A stretch of DNA of 48,829 nucleotides from Chitinophagaceae bacterium (GCA_026786345.1 JAJAYD010000208.1:1-48829); one strand, 5' to 3'. Counted from the first letter of the stretch, positions 36,863-45,451 are shown. Numbers and translations are program-made. Notes: generated by a model from the letters alone, not told the origin.

Positions 36863-37678
36863 TCAGTTTTTCTTGCTATACACCCGTACGTAGTCAATTT
36901 TCATAGATTGAGGAAATACAGAATCGTCTATACCTTGTTTGCCGCCCCAGGTGCCACCGATTGCAATGTTGAGGATAAGGTAAAATGCTTTATTAAATGG
37001 CCAGTGATGTGCCGGACGATCGGCCTTATCATAAAAATAAAAAGTTTTCCCATCAACTTGCCACTCCAGTCGTGTGGGTGTCCAAATTAATCCATAAACA
37101 TGAAATTTCCGGGTAGCATCTTGTAACACAGTTGTACTGGTATTCGATATAATTTCTGTACCGGTTGTATTTCTTTTTACGTGCGCCGCACCGGTTATTA
37201 TTCCTTCTTCATACCCTACATGTTCAATAATATCTATCTCGCCATCGTCGGGGTATACCCTGGGTAATTTAGATGATAACATCCAAATGGCGGGCCAGGT
37301 GCCCCTGCCTTTTGGCAGTTGAGCGCACACTTCTATTCTTCCGTAAAGAATATCTTTTTTGCCCCTTGTAACCATCCGGGCCGAGGTGTAATTGCTTTCC
37401 CTATAATTCTCTTTGCTGGCTGTAATGGTTAGCAAACCCATTGATACCTGCACGTTTTCAGGAGATCGCCGGGTATAATATTGCAACTCGTAATTGTTAT
37501 TGTTTACATCTGCATCGTAATTCCAAATGGTTGTATCAGGTCTGCCTTCATAATTAAATTCATCGGCCCAAACCAGTTGCCATCCCGGTATTTTTGTAGC
37601 CTCTTTTTTTTGGGCTGTACCGGTAAATGTAGCAAAGCATAAAATAGCCCATGAAATGATTGATTTGGTTAATAGCAT
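36863..37678 (-). CDS. Glycoside hydrolase family 16 (laminarinase/beta-glucanase type), secreted
   Basis: A 271-residue protein with a signal peptide (about 1-22, FTGTAQ) and a complete GH16 jelly-roll. The catalytic motif ExDxxE is GEIDIIEH with Glu147, Asp149 and Glu152; LVWADEFNYEG near the N-terminus and GTWPAIWMLSS, NIAIGGTWGGKQGID and IDYVRVYSKKN are typical. It should cleave beta-1,3- or mixed-linked beta-glucans in the periplasm or outside. Placed 100 bases upstream of the YaiO gene start, it may trim the polymer made by this locus, as glycan hydrolases do in other synthase-dependent systems. It could also be purely degradative. Confidence 0.92.
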   Translation of the reverse strand: MLLTKSIISWAILCFATFTGTAQKKEATKIPGWQLVWADEFNYEGRPDTTIWNYDADVNNNNYELQYYTRRSPENVQVSMGLLTITASKENYRESNYTSARMVTRGKKDILYGRIEVCAQLPKGRGTWPAIWMLSSKLPRVYPDDGEIDIIEHVGYEEGIITGAAHVKRNTTGTEIISNTSTTVLQDATRKFHVYGLIWTPTRLEWQVDGKTFYFYDKADRPAHHWPFNKAFYLILNIAIGGTWGGKQGIDDSVFPQSMKIDYVRVYSKKN

Positions 37679-37732
37679 GATTTACGAATGAGGTTAAATT
37701 ACTTCTACATCTTTACAGCACCGGCTAAATAA

Positions 37733-38389
37733 TTACAATAAATTAAAATGCAGTTCATTAAAATTTTGGAGCGAAGAAAGCTTTAGATCTGCCAATGACC
37801 ATTTATCGCTTTTTTGCGTGGAATGCTCCGGCACAACCACGCACTTCATACGGGCAGCCTTCACTGCTATCATTCCGTTTACTGAATCCTCAAAGCAAAT
37901 ACATTGCAATGGCGAGGAATTTAATTGCTCAGCACAGTTAAGATACACATGCGGGTGCGGCTTGCCATACTGTAAAAATTCAGCCGATGTTATTGCGTGC
38001 AGGTAAGGTTCGAGTCTCAATATTTCAGTAACCGTTTTTACCAGCGAAAGGGGAGAAGAAGTGGCTATGCCTATCTTAAAATTTCGTTCGTTAAAAAAGT
38101 TAATGATATGGTGCACTCCAGGCAATGTTTTCCCTTTTCTTCTAATTTTTTCATCAACCAATTCTAAAATTCTGCTGCCGGCTTTCTCCAGTTCAGTATT
38201 ATCAAACTTATAATCGCGAAGCCACCATGCCACAAACTCGCTGGTACGCAGGCCGGTGGTAGTGGCATAATCTTCGGGTGTCAGCTTCTTGCCGTAATAG
38301 CCAAATACTTCCGCTGCGGCTTCGTTCCAAAGCGGCTCGCTATCTATCAGCAAGCCATCCATATCAAATATTACCGTATCTAATTGCAT
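37733..38389 (-). CDS. HAD-superfamily phosphatase, HxpB/YniC-like
   Basis: A 218-residue cytoplasmic HAD hydrolase of subfamily I. Motif I is FDMDGLLIDSEPLW (nucleophile and acid-base Asp), motif II is GIATSS, the motif III Lys is in GKPHPHVYL, and motif IV is CFEDSVNGMIAVKAA. The cap domain lies between motifs I and II, starting near YYGKKLTPEDY. The pattern fits hexitol or 2-deoxyglucose-6-phosphate phosphatases, but substrate range in this family is broad. The gene stands alone between GH16 and the phosphatase-like gene. Confidence 0.88.
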   Translation of the reverse strand: MQLDTVIFDMDGLLIDSEPLWNEAAAEVFGYYGKKLTPEDYATTTGLRTSEFVAWWLRDYKFDNTELEKAGSRILELVDEKIRRKGKTLPGVHHIINFFNERNFKIGIATSSPLSLVKTVTEILRLEPYLHAITSAEFLQYGKPHPHVYLNCAEQLNSSPLQCICFEDSVNGMIAVKAARMKCVVVPEHSTQKSDKWSLADLKLSSLQNFNELHFNLL

Positions 38390-38496
38390 GCGCCAATTTT
38401 TACAAACCGCAAATATAGTATGGCAGAAAACAGTGGCTCCATTTAGTAATGTTAGGTTAAGAACTATGAATAACAGGCAAACGAATTGGCAAGCTT

Positions 38497-39567
38497 TTAT
38501 TTCATGGCTTGCTGGTATAAGTTTTTAAACATTGCTAATTGAGCTGCCGATAATGAATAGCCATGTATAAAGACAGGCTTTGGTAATTTTTGTATAGCAA
38601 CTACAATTGGATTTACAGTTTCCGGGGTCGTAATCCCTGTAATGTTAAAAGCAGTGATAGGTAGAAGGTATGGTTTAAGCAGTTTAATTTCGTTGTCCAG
38701 TTGTTTTTTATTTGTCGCATTATTTAGATCGCTAATAAAAACAATTTGTTTGAACGCCGATAGCACATCAAAATATTCTTCCTTTGTTGGTTCAGGCGCC
38801 AGATATACATCTTTTTCAAGTTCAATAACCTCGCCTCTTTCAAATTTTTGACCAATAATTCCTTCATGCTTTTTCTTTAAACCAAGGTCTGTCATTGTTT
38901 GGTTTTCCTGTTCTATTATTCGGATAGCTACACTGGTACGGTCTCTTCCTAAATAGCAATGAATATAATATTTTTCTTTGCCTGTTCTAACCAAATGCCG
39001 CAGGCTATCTATAGCCTTTTCGTTTTCGCTTATCCATGGTAACAGTGGAATGTTTATAAATTGTAGCCCTGCCTCCAATGCATTTTCTTTTTCTTTTTCA
39101 ATTAAGGAAGGTTCAAAAGGTACAATTGCGGGGTTTAGTAGCGATATGATTGCTGAATAGCCTTCATTTTTTAGTTCGAACATTTTAGGTAATTCAGGAT
39201 AAGGGCCTACCGCAAATTGTGCCGATATTGTTTTGTTGGCAGTAGTATCTGCATTAATAATATCGGGGTGCAGAAAAGCATATAACGACAAAACTGACCC
39301 GAGAAAAGGAAACACCACTAACACCCGCCGCAGCCATTCGGGTTTACCACCCTTTGATAAAAACTTAACCGAATACAATGCAATAACAAAAGTGGCGATG
39401 ATCAGAAAGCCGATATAAACATAGACAATTGAATTTTCGGCCATAGCTGACCACGAGTTGAAGCGGGCTTTATCAACCGTCCACCTTACGGGGCCTAACA
39501 GCAATAATGTACCAACAGCAAAACCCCAAAAAAGCCAAAGCAATAAAAAAATAACTACTTTTTTCAT
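38497..39567 (-). CDS. Membrane-anchored dual-specificity/tyrosine-phosphatase-like protein
   Basis: A 356-residue protein with three N-terminal membrane helices (about 4-24, 47-69, 83-100) and a cytoplasmic or periplasmic phosphatase domain with the HCX5R signature at Cys204 (HCYLGRDRT). A further segment (about 265-356) ends in KPVFIHGYSLSAAQ, which looks like a second copy of the loop in which Cys is replaced by Gly, so it may be an inactive second domain. The gene follows the DAGK-family gene by 24 bases. HCX5R enzymes act on proteins or on lipid phosphates; the pairing with a lipid kinase favours a lipid substrate, but this is an inference. Confidence 0.78.
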   Translation of the reverse strand: MKKVVIFLLLWLFWGFAVGTLLLLGPVRWTVDKARFNSWSAMAENSIVYVYIGFLIIATFVIALYSVKFLSKGGKPEWLRRVLVVFPFLGSVLSLYAFLHPDIINADTTANKTISAQFAVGPYPELPKMFELKNEGYSAIISLLNPAIVPFEPSLIEKEKENALEAGLQFINIPLLPWISENEKAIDSLRHLVRTGKEKYYIHCYLGRDRTSVAIRIIEQENQTMTDLGLKKKHEGIIGQKFERGEVIELEKDVYLAPEPTKEEYFDVLSAFKQIVFISDLNNATNKKQLDNEIKLLKPYLLPITAFNITGITTPETVNPIVVAIQKLPKPVFIHGYSLSAAQLAMFKNLYQQAMK

Positions 39568-39591
39568 TCAGTTTTATTTTATTGGTGTCAG

Positions 39592-39963
39592 TTACCTGGT
39601 TAAGTTGTTAAACAATAATAACAGGTGGGGTATAAAAATAATGGCCCCAATAATGGCGCAAAAAATAGCGGCCCATAAAACTGCTCCGGCACTAACATCT
39701 TTAATAATTTTTACCATTGGATGAAACTCCGGGCTCAGCATAGCGCAAACCCGCTCCAGCGCGGTATTGACCATTTCCAATGCAATCACCAGTGCAATGC
39801 ATCCTAAGATTAAACACCATTCCAATGGCGAAAGGCCCACATAAAAGCTCATGGCCACTACCACAAAAGCAATAACAGCTTGTATTCTTCCATTTCGTTC
39901 ACTCTTAAAAAAGTATTTTATACCCTCCGTGGCAAAACCAATATTCTGTAAAAACGTGCTCAT
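39592..39963 (-). CDS. Diacylglycerol kinase family protein (DgkA/undecaprenol kinase type)
   Basis: A 123-residue integral membrane protein with three helices and the small-kinase signature EMVNTALERV followed by KIIKDVSAGAVL. The N-terminal amphipathic segment (FATEGIKYFFKSERNGRIQ) is also typical. The family phosphorylates diacylglycerol or undecaprenol using ATP; in Bacteroidota either is possible. It is the first gene of a two-gene minus-strand unit with the tyrosine-phosphatase-like protein. Confidence 0.9.
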   Translation of the reverse strand: MSTFLQNIGFATEGIKYFFKSERNGRIQAVIAFVVVAMSFYVGLSPLEWCLILGCIALVIALEMVNTALERVCAMLSPEFHPMVKIIKDVSAGAVLWAAIFCAIIGAIIFIPHLLLLFNNLTR

Positions 39964-40108
39964 TTATTTTGTATGTTGATAACAGCAATGTAAATCCCCT
40001 TATGGAAATTTATCTTCCGGTATCGTTCAGTTTTATTTTGTGCAGATAAAAAACAAAGCTGATTGTATTGATAAGTGGCTTAGGTGCTCATAAAAAAATA
40101 GATAGCTC

Positions 40109-40145
40109 TAAAATAAAAGAGGCAACCTAAATGATAGATTGCCTC
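40109..40145 (-). terminator. Terminator after the SIMPL gene
   Basis: On the minus strand a perfect 7-base stem (GAGGCAA at 40119-40125 pairing with TTGCCTC at 40139-40145) has a 13-base loop and is followed by a TTTTATTTT run. It lies about 20 bases past the stop of the SIMPL-domain gene. Confidence 0.8.
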
Positions 40146-40166
40146 CGCGTACAAAATGTTGCAAAA

Positions 40167-40889
40167 TTATTTTAAAGTAAAAGACACATTCACATCAAAC
40201 TGTAATTTTATTTTCTTGAAATCAATATTTGGTTCAGCAGCCTGGTCGCCTTCGGCATTCGCCTGCTTCATCAACATATTCGAATACATGGGTCTTGGAT
40301 AATTACCCACTTCATTAGGGTCGTTGATCATAATAGCTTCACCAACTTTCTCTCCAATAGCCTCAGCTAAATAGATCGCTTTTTCTTTGGCCGATTTAAT
40401 AGCCTGTATTTTTAATTGCTTTTTAAACTCCTGCAAACGGCTGTGCGAAACCTTTGCTATTGAAAATCCTTCTGTCGCTTCATCATCCAGCTTCGAAACC
40501 AACTCATCCATTTTTTTAGTGTTGGATAACTTTACCTGGTAAGTGATGCCCGCCATCATATCAGGGTTTTTCTTTTTGTTTTTATTATACCACCAGTAAT
40601 TGCCATCCCATCCCTGGTAGCCCTGCACAGAAATATTGCTATCAGGTATGTTGATTGATTGTGTTGACTTCAAAAAGTTTTTCCTGATAGTCTCAATATC
40701 AGTTTTAGGGCCTCCTTTTTTAGCATATTCACGCAGGTTAATCTGCACATAAATTTCATCAGGAACTATCTCCATTTCAGCAGTTCCATTTACATTAATT
40801 ACTTTTTGTTTGCCGGTGGCATCGGCCGGTTGGGCATTAACTGCACCCAGGCTACACAATACTGCCAGGCTTAATAAAAACTTCTTCAT
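40167..40889 (-). CDS. SIMPL domain (DUF541) periplasmic protein
   Basis: A 240-residue exported protein: signal peptide at about 1-19 (GAVNAQP), then the SIMPL pattern VNGTAEMEIVPDEIYVQINLRE, followed by helices and strands such as ITYQVKLSNTKKMDELVSKLDDEATEGFSI and LQEFKKQLKIQAIKSAKEKAIYLAEAIGEKVGEAI. These oligomeric periplasmic proteins have been linked to oxidative stress in some bacteria; the role here is unknown. It is monocistronic, with its own terminator and a divergent acyltransferase gene. Confidence 0.88.
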   Translation of the reverse strand: MKKFLLSLAVLCSLGAVNAQPADATGKQKVINVNGTAEMEIVPDEIYVQINLREYAKKGGPKTDIETIRKNFLKSTQSINIPDSNISVQGYQGWDGNYWWYNKNKKKNPDMMAGITYQVKLSNTKKMDELVSKLDDEATEGFSIAKVSHSRLQEFKKQLKIQAIKSAKEKAIYLAEAIGEKVGEAIMINDPNEVGNYPRPMYSNMLMKQANAEGDQAAEPNIDFKKIKLQFDVNVSFTLK

Positions 40890-41018
40890 AAATTAGATTT
40901 TTTAGTACAAGATGTATAGATAAAGCAGATTACACAATTCAAAAATTAATAGTCTTCAACGTTAACAATAACTTTACATTCCTTATTTTGCATCGCGTGT
41001 CGCCATAAAGCATCAGTA

Positions 41019-41789
41019 ATGGGTTCACTCTCTGACCGACTTAAACATATCAGGATCGTACGTGGGATCATCTACTTTATCGTAGGTGTTATCACTTACC
41101 CCGGTTTAGCCATCATTAATTCTCTAAAAATAGAAGGTACAGAGCACATAGCCAATCTGCCCCGCAAAAATGTGTTGTTCGTAAGCAATCATCAAACCTA
41201 TTTTGCCGACGTTATTACGTTCCTGCACATTTTTGCTGCTGTAAAATGGAGAAGGAAAAACAGGCTTGGATTACCCTTTTATCTTTTGAATCCTTTTACC
41301 AATTTATATTATGTAGCTGCCGAAGAAACTATGAATGGTAGCTGGATCAGTAAGCTGTTTAAATTAGCCGGGGCTTTAACAGTAAAACGTACCTGGCGCA
41401 CCGAAGGTACAGAGGTGCGTCGTGGACTGGATGCATCTGACACACGCAAAATAACCGATGCCCTAAAAGGCAGTTGGGTGATTACTTTTCCGCAAGGCAC
41501 AACCAAACCATTTGCACCCGGCAGAAAAGGAACCTCTTTCATTATTAAAAATAATAAGCCCATTGTAGTGCCAATTGTTATTAGCGGCTTTTGGCGGGCA
41601 TTTACTAAAAAGGGTTTGGTATTTAAAAAGAAGGGATCGCTGTTATCTGTAAAATTTAAAGAGCCATTAGTTATAGATTATAACCTGCCGCACGAGCAAA
41701 TATTGGAACAGGTAATGGATGCCATTGAGCAAAGTAAAAAGTTTATGCTCAAGGGCAAGCATCATGTAATGACTGCTTTGGATAAATAA
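41019..41789 (+). CDS. Lysophospholipid acyltransferase family protein (PlsC-like)
   Basis: A 256-residue membrane-associated acyltransferase with an N-terminal hydrophobic segment (about 14-32). Block I is NHQTYFAD with His58 and Asp64, so the spacing is HX5D, one residue longer than the canonical NHX4D. Block III-like FPQGTTKPFAPGRKG and block IV IVVPIVISGFW are present. It probably transfers an acyl chain to lysophosphatidate or a related acceptor in phospholipid or lipid A-type synthesis. The acceptor is not determined. Confidence 0.85.
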   Translation: MGSLSDRLKHIRIVRGIIYFIVGVITYPGLAIINSLKIEGTEHIANLPRKNVLFVSNHQTYFADVITFLHIFAAVKWRRKNRLGLPFYLLNPFTNLYYVAAEETMNGSWISKLFKLAGALTVKRTWRTEGTEVRRGLDASDTRKITDALKGSWVITFPQGTTKPFAPGRKGTSFIIKNNKPIVVPIVISGFWRAFTKKGLVFKKKGSLLSVKFKEPLVIDYNLPHEQILEQVMDAIEQSKKFMLKGKHHVMTALDK

Positions 41790-41822
41790 CTCCTGCTTTA
41801 TTTGATTGATACTCTTCTCAAA

Positions 41823-42359
41823 TTAATTTTCCTCCCCAATACTTTCAGGCGTTGTAAACAAGGCTTTTAACTCGGCAGCATCGTGTGGCTTCATTTTACC
41901 GGCCAGTATCAAACGCAATTGTCTTCTGCGCAAAGCGCCATCAAATATTCTTTTTTCTTCGTCTGTTTCTGGTATCAGTGCTGGTACAGATCTTGGTTTG
42001 CCGCTAGGATCGAGTGCCACAAACGTAAAATATGCCTCGTTGCTCTCGTAGGTATATTGCTTTAACAAGTCTTCTCCCCACACTTTTATGTGAATTTCCA
42101 TTGATGTAGTAAATGCACGGCTCACTTTGGCTTCAATATGTACCACATTGCCCAGCTTTATGGGGGTTTTAAAACTAAGGTTGTCAACACTGGCCGTCAT
42201 GCTCGGAAAGTTGCAGTGTTTTCCTGCAGCCATACCAGCAGCTATATCCATCCAGTACATCAGGCGGCCACCCATCAGGTTGCCAAAAGTATTGGTATCG
42301 TTGGGCAACACTATTTCATTCATTATAATAAAACTCACACCGGCATTCTTTCCTTCCAT
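41823..42359 (-). CDS. Acyl-CoA thioesterase, hotdog fold (YciA/BFIT type)
   Basis: A 178-residue cytoplasmic hotdog-domain protein. The central helix region NTFGNLMGGRLMYWMDIAAGMAAGKHC and the strands SVDNLSFKTPIKLGNVVHIEAKV and SMEIHIKVWGEDL are typical of acyl-CoA hydrolases; the Asn/Asp of FGNLMGG and the following Asp are the likely catalytic residues. A C-terminal helical tail (RIFDGALRRRQLRLILAG) extends past the core domain. It lies 126 bases downstream of the photolyase-like gene on the same strand. Confidence 0.88.
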   Translation of the reverse strand: MEGKNAGVSFIIMNEIVLPNDTNTFGNLMGGRLMYWMDIAAGMAAGKHCNFPSMTASVDNLSFKTPIKLGNVVHIEAKVSRAFTTSMEIHIKVWGEDLLKQYTYESNEAYFTFVALDPSGKPRSVPALIPETDEEKRIFDGALRRRQLRLILAGKMKPHDAAELKALFTTPESIGEEN

Positions 42360-42485
42360 TATATTTTTTTGGTAAAAGTAAACAAATGGGCACCGAAGTT
42401 TTTTTTGATCGAAAAATGCAGGGTAAGCAGGCTTGCATCAGGCGCAGAAAAAGTAAATGGTAAAGCGGGTGTCTTTGTAGGGGGC

Positions 42486-43994
42486 TTATGTGGCAGGATT
42501 ATCTAGCTTACTTAAAAAGTTTTCGGCATGTTGCAAATGCAACAATTGCTTTTCCTCCGGCATCTTATCAAATGTTTTTATCAGCATACCCAGCCGCATA
42601 TTCTTGCGTAAAAAATCGCGGTGTACATGCATAAAGCGCCAAAACAGTCCATCCCATATTTTTTGCCACTCGCCTTTTGGGTAATTGCTCATTTTCATTA
42701 AATAGTTGCTACCGCTTATGTAAGGCTTGGTTGTCATCAATCCGCCATCAGCAAATTGGGTCATGCCATACGTATTGGGCACCATCACCCAATCGTATGC
42801 GTCAATATATAGTTCCATAAACCAGCGGTACACTTCATCAGGGTCAAACTCGCAAAGCAGCATAAAATTCCCCATCACCATTAAGCGCTCAATGTGGTGC
42901 GAATAGCCCGTCTTCAAAACCTTGCTAATTACATTGTCTACTGGCAAAATGCCGGTTGTTCCTTCCCAAAAGCTTTTGGGAACTTTTCGGGTAAATCCCC
43001 AAAAATTTTTAGTACGTTGGCGGCTACCTTCTCTTTCATAAACAATTCTTATAAACTCTCTCCAGCCAATAATTTGCCTTATAAAGCCTTCAACCGAATT
43101 AAGGGGTACGTTAAACTTTGCGGCGGCGGTCAATGCTTTGCCAATGATTTCGGCGGGGTTAAGCAATCCAATATTTAGAATGTGTGTAAGCACGCTATGA
43201 AAAAGATAGTGTTGTTCTGCAACAATGGCATCTTCGTAAACCCCAAATTTTTCAAACCGTTTCTCCAAAAATTCTTCCAGCCACGCATCCGCTTCTTCAA
43301 AGGTTGTTGCAAAAAATGCATTTGCCCGGTTGCCCAGGGGTGCATCACTTCCATAATTATTGGGATAATGTTTTTGTACATACTGCCTGGCTTCTGCCAC
43401 ATATGTATTTTCTTTTGAAAAAGATAATTCAGGTATAGTTTCGCTTCTCTTAACGGGCTTCCGGTTATCTTCGTCAAACGACCATTTTCCACCTTCGGGT
43501 TCTCCGTTGGCTTGCAATAAAATTTTACGTTGTTTTCTTTGCCACTTATAAAAATCTGTTTGAAAGTAAGTTTTGCGATTGTTGAAAAAGCTTTCAACGT
43601 CGCTAAGCTGGTTTAGAAAATTAGGGCTTGCATATTTTTGTAAGCGGATTAAATGCCTGGCTGCTGCATCGGTCAGTCTTCTTTCAAGCCGGTTATCAAC
43701 CGTGTCTATATAATGAACTACCTGTACGTTTTTACTCAACAGCCAGGCTATTAAGTTGCTTACGTTACTTTTCACATCATTTGCTTCAACATAGGTTACA
43801 TTAAACTTTTTTTCAACCAGGTAGTCTTTGTAAAACTGCATGGTTGCTCTATGTAAAATCAGTTTTTGCTTATTAAAATTGTATTGGTTAAAATACAACC
43901 ATTCCTCAACCATGATCACCTCCCTTTCGATTGAAATTGCAGGGTTAGATTGATATAACTGGTGCGGAAATACGATGGTTACTTCACGTGGCAT
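42486..43994 (-). CDS. Cryptochrome/photolyase-related protein (FeS-BCP type lacking cluster cysteines)
   Basis: A 502-residue cytoplasmic flavoprotein of the group related to bacterial (6-4) photolyase PhrB. The N-terminal Rossmann domain (IVFPHQLYQSNP) would bind an antenna pigment. The helical FAD domain shows VEGFIRQIIGWREFIR, HHIERLMVMGNFMLL, YIDAYDWVMVPNTYGM and FADGGLMTTKPYISGSNYLMKMSNY. In PhrB-like enzymes four cysteines in this domain hold a [4Fe-4S] cluster, mostly in the segment after MS(D/N)Y. Here that segment reads PKGEWQKIWDGLFWRFM, and the whole protein has a single Cys (in LLCEF). A cluster cannot form. It may still repair DNA or act as a light sensor. Confidence 0.87.
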   Translation of the reverse strand: MPREVTIVFPHQLYQSNPAISIEREVIMVEEWLYFNQYNFNKQKLILHRATMQFYKDYLVEKKFNVTYVEANDVKSNVSNLIAWLLSKNVQVVHYIDTVDNRLERRLTDAAARHLIRLQKYASPNFLNQLSDVESFFNNRKTYFQTDFYKWQRKQRKILLQANGEPEGGKWSFDEDNRKPVKRSETIPELSFSKENTYVAEARQYVQKHYPNNYGSDAPLGNRANAFFATTFEEADAWLEEFLEKRFEKFGVYEDAIVAEQHYLFHSVLTHILNIGLLNPAEIIGKALTAAAKFNVPLNSVEGFIRQIIGWREFIRIVYEREGSRQRTKNFWGFTRKVPKSFWEGTTGILPVDNVISKVLKTGYSHHIERLMVMGNFMLLCEFDPDEVYRWFMELYIDAYDWVMVPNTYGMTQFADGGLMTTKPYISGSNYLMKMSNYPKGEWQKIWDGLFWRFMHVHRDFLRKNMRLGMLIKTFDKMPEEKQLLHLQHAENFLSKLDNPAT

Positions 43995-44143
43995 TTTATA
44001 AAAAATGTTTTTTATTTATTGAACACTCGCAGCGAGGCCATTGTTCACCTCAATAAAAGTTCCGGCCATCACTGGCAGCCGGGTTCACTCAAATTTTTTA
44101 CTTCTCTAAGGTCTACCGATATTCGCATTGAATTTGCTTTAGT

Positions 44144-45340
44144 ATGAATATCTCTTTCGACAATACGGAAAATGCTTTTGCTTCTAAAACAAACAAGCAA
44201 TTAAAAATGGCCAGGTTTTTATTTAAAACCATGGACAATCCGGTTTTGATACAATTAGGTGTTCGACTCTCTCCGCTTGCCATTAAATTGGGCTTACCGG
44301 TTAAGGGTTTAATGCGTAAAACAATTTTTCAGCAATTTGTAGGGGGCGAAAGCCTGTTGGAAACAGCAAACGTTGGAGAGGTTCTAAATAAATACGGGGT
44401 AAAAGTAATACTCGATTATGGGGTGGAAGGAAAGCAGGGTGAGGAGAGTTATGAGCACATTACCGAAGAGTTTATTAAAGTGATCAAGTACGCTTCCACA
44501 AAGAATAACATCCCATTTGTTAGTGTAAAAATTACCGGCATTGGCCGGTTTGCATTGCTACAAAGGTTAAACGAAGCTCCACGTATTCGCTCCGGAGTGC
44601 ACGATAACGAAGCCGAAGCTGAAGAATGGGAAAGAGTAAGAGATAGGATGTATCGAATTTGTGAGGTAGCAGCCGAATACAAAGTAGGCGTGTTGATTGA
44701 TGCGGAAGAAAGTTGGATACAGGATCCTGTTGACCGCCTTACGATGGAAATGATGGAGGAATTTAACCAGGAGCAGGTAATTGTGTACAACACCATTCAA
44801 CTGTATCGTTCCGACAGGCTCCAGTTTCTGCACATCTCGCACCGTATTGCGCAGCAAAACAATTTTATGCTTGGGGTAAAATTGGTGCGTGGTGCATACA
44901 TGGAAAAGGAAAGAGATAGGGCCGCAAGTAAAGGATACCCTTCTCCCATACAGCCAAACAAGCATGCTTCAGACGATGATTACAATTCGGCTGTAGCCTT
45001 TTGTTTCTCGCAAATTTCAGATACAGCCTGTGTCATAGCCACCCATAACGAAGAAAGTAATTTGCTGGCAACACAACTGATGGAGAAAAATAATATTCCC
45101 ACCGACCATCCCCATGTGCATTTTTCTCAGTTATATGGCATGAGCGATAACATAACCTTCAACCTGGCAAAAGAGGGATTTTCTGTAAGTAAATATCTGC
45201 CCTTTGGTCCCATAAACGATGTTATTCCTTACCTGATGCGCCGTGCACGGGAAAACAAAAGTGTCAGCGGCCAAACAGGTCGCGAACTTATTTTAATAGA
45301 AAAGGAGTTAAAAAGACGTAAAGACGCTGGCATTAAGTAG
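44144..45340 (+). CDS. Proline dehydrogenase family protein (FAD-dependent)
   Basis: A 398-residue (beta/alpha)8 barrel protein. Family motifs include VKVILDYGVEG near the first strand, VSVKITGIGRF, VGVLIDAEESWIQDPVD, NTIQLYRSDRL, GVKLVRGAYMEKER and YLPFGPINDVIPYLMRRARENKSV near the C-terminus, which carries the Arg pair expected to bind proline carboxylate. It should oxidise proline to pyrroline-5-carboxylate, passing electrons to quinone, as the first step of proline use. It is a monofunctional version with no pyrroline-5-carboxylate dehydrogenase domain or neighbour. It is divergent from the photolyase-like gene. Confidence 0.92.
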   Translation: MNISFDNTENAFASKTNKQLKMARFLFKTMDNPVLIQLGVRLSPLAIKLGLPVKGLMRKTIFQQFVGGESLLETANVGEVLNKYGVKVILDYGVEGKQGEESYEHITEEFIKVIKYASTKNNIPFVSVKITGIGRFALLQRLNEAPRIRSGVHDNEAEAEEWERVRDRMYRICEVAAEYKVGVLIDAEESWIQDPVDRLTMEMMEEFNQEQVIVYNTIQLYRSDRLQFLHISHRIAQQNNFMLGVKLVRGAYMEKERDRAASKGYPSPIQPNKHASDDDYNSAVAFCFSQISDTACVIATHNEESNLLATQLMEKNNIPTDHPHVHFSQLYGMSDNITFNLAKEGFSVSKYLPFGPINDVIPYLMRRARENKSVSGQTGRELILIEKELKRRKDAGIK

Positions 45341-45443
45341 CAGGTATCAGGCATAAATAACTAAAGGTGCAATTATTAGAGTTAATTTTTTTTGGGTAGC
45401 CGGCAAAAAACCGTTATTCGGCTGTCGTTGCGTCGCACTCTTG

Positions 45444-45451
45444 TACCTTTG
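45444..45451 (+). promoter_or_regulatory. Candidate Bacteroidota promoter -7 element for the UbiA-type gene
   Basis: TACCTTTG fits the Bacteroidota -7 consensus TAnnTTTG and lies 57 bases before the chosen start codon. A TTG at 45428-45430 is only 13 bases upstream of it, closer than the usual 17-20, so the -33 match is weak. Confidence 0.42.

Noticed and set aside
44020-44100. GC-richer stretch between the photolyase-like and proline dehydrogenase genes as a tRNA or riboswitch
   Set aside because: No cloverleaf with a T-loop (GTTCxAxxC in proper place) and acceptor stem can be formed, and no known riboswitch core was seen. Repeated GTTCAC words are too few to support anything.
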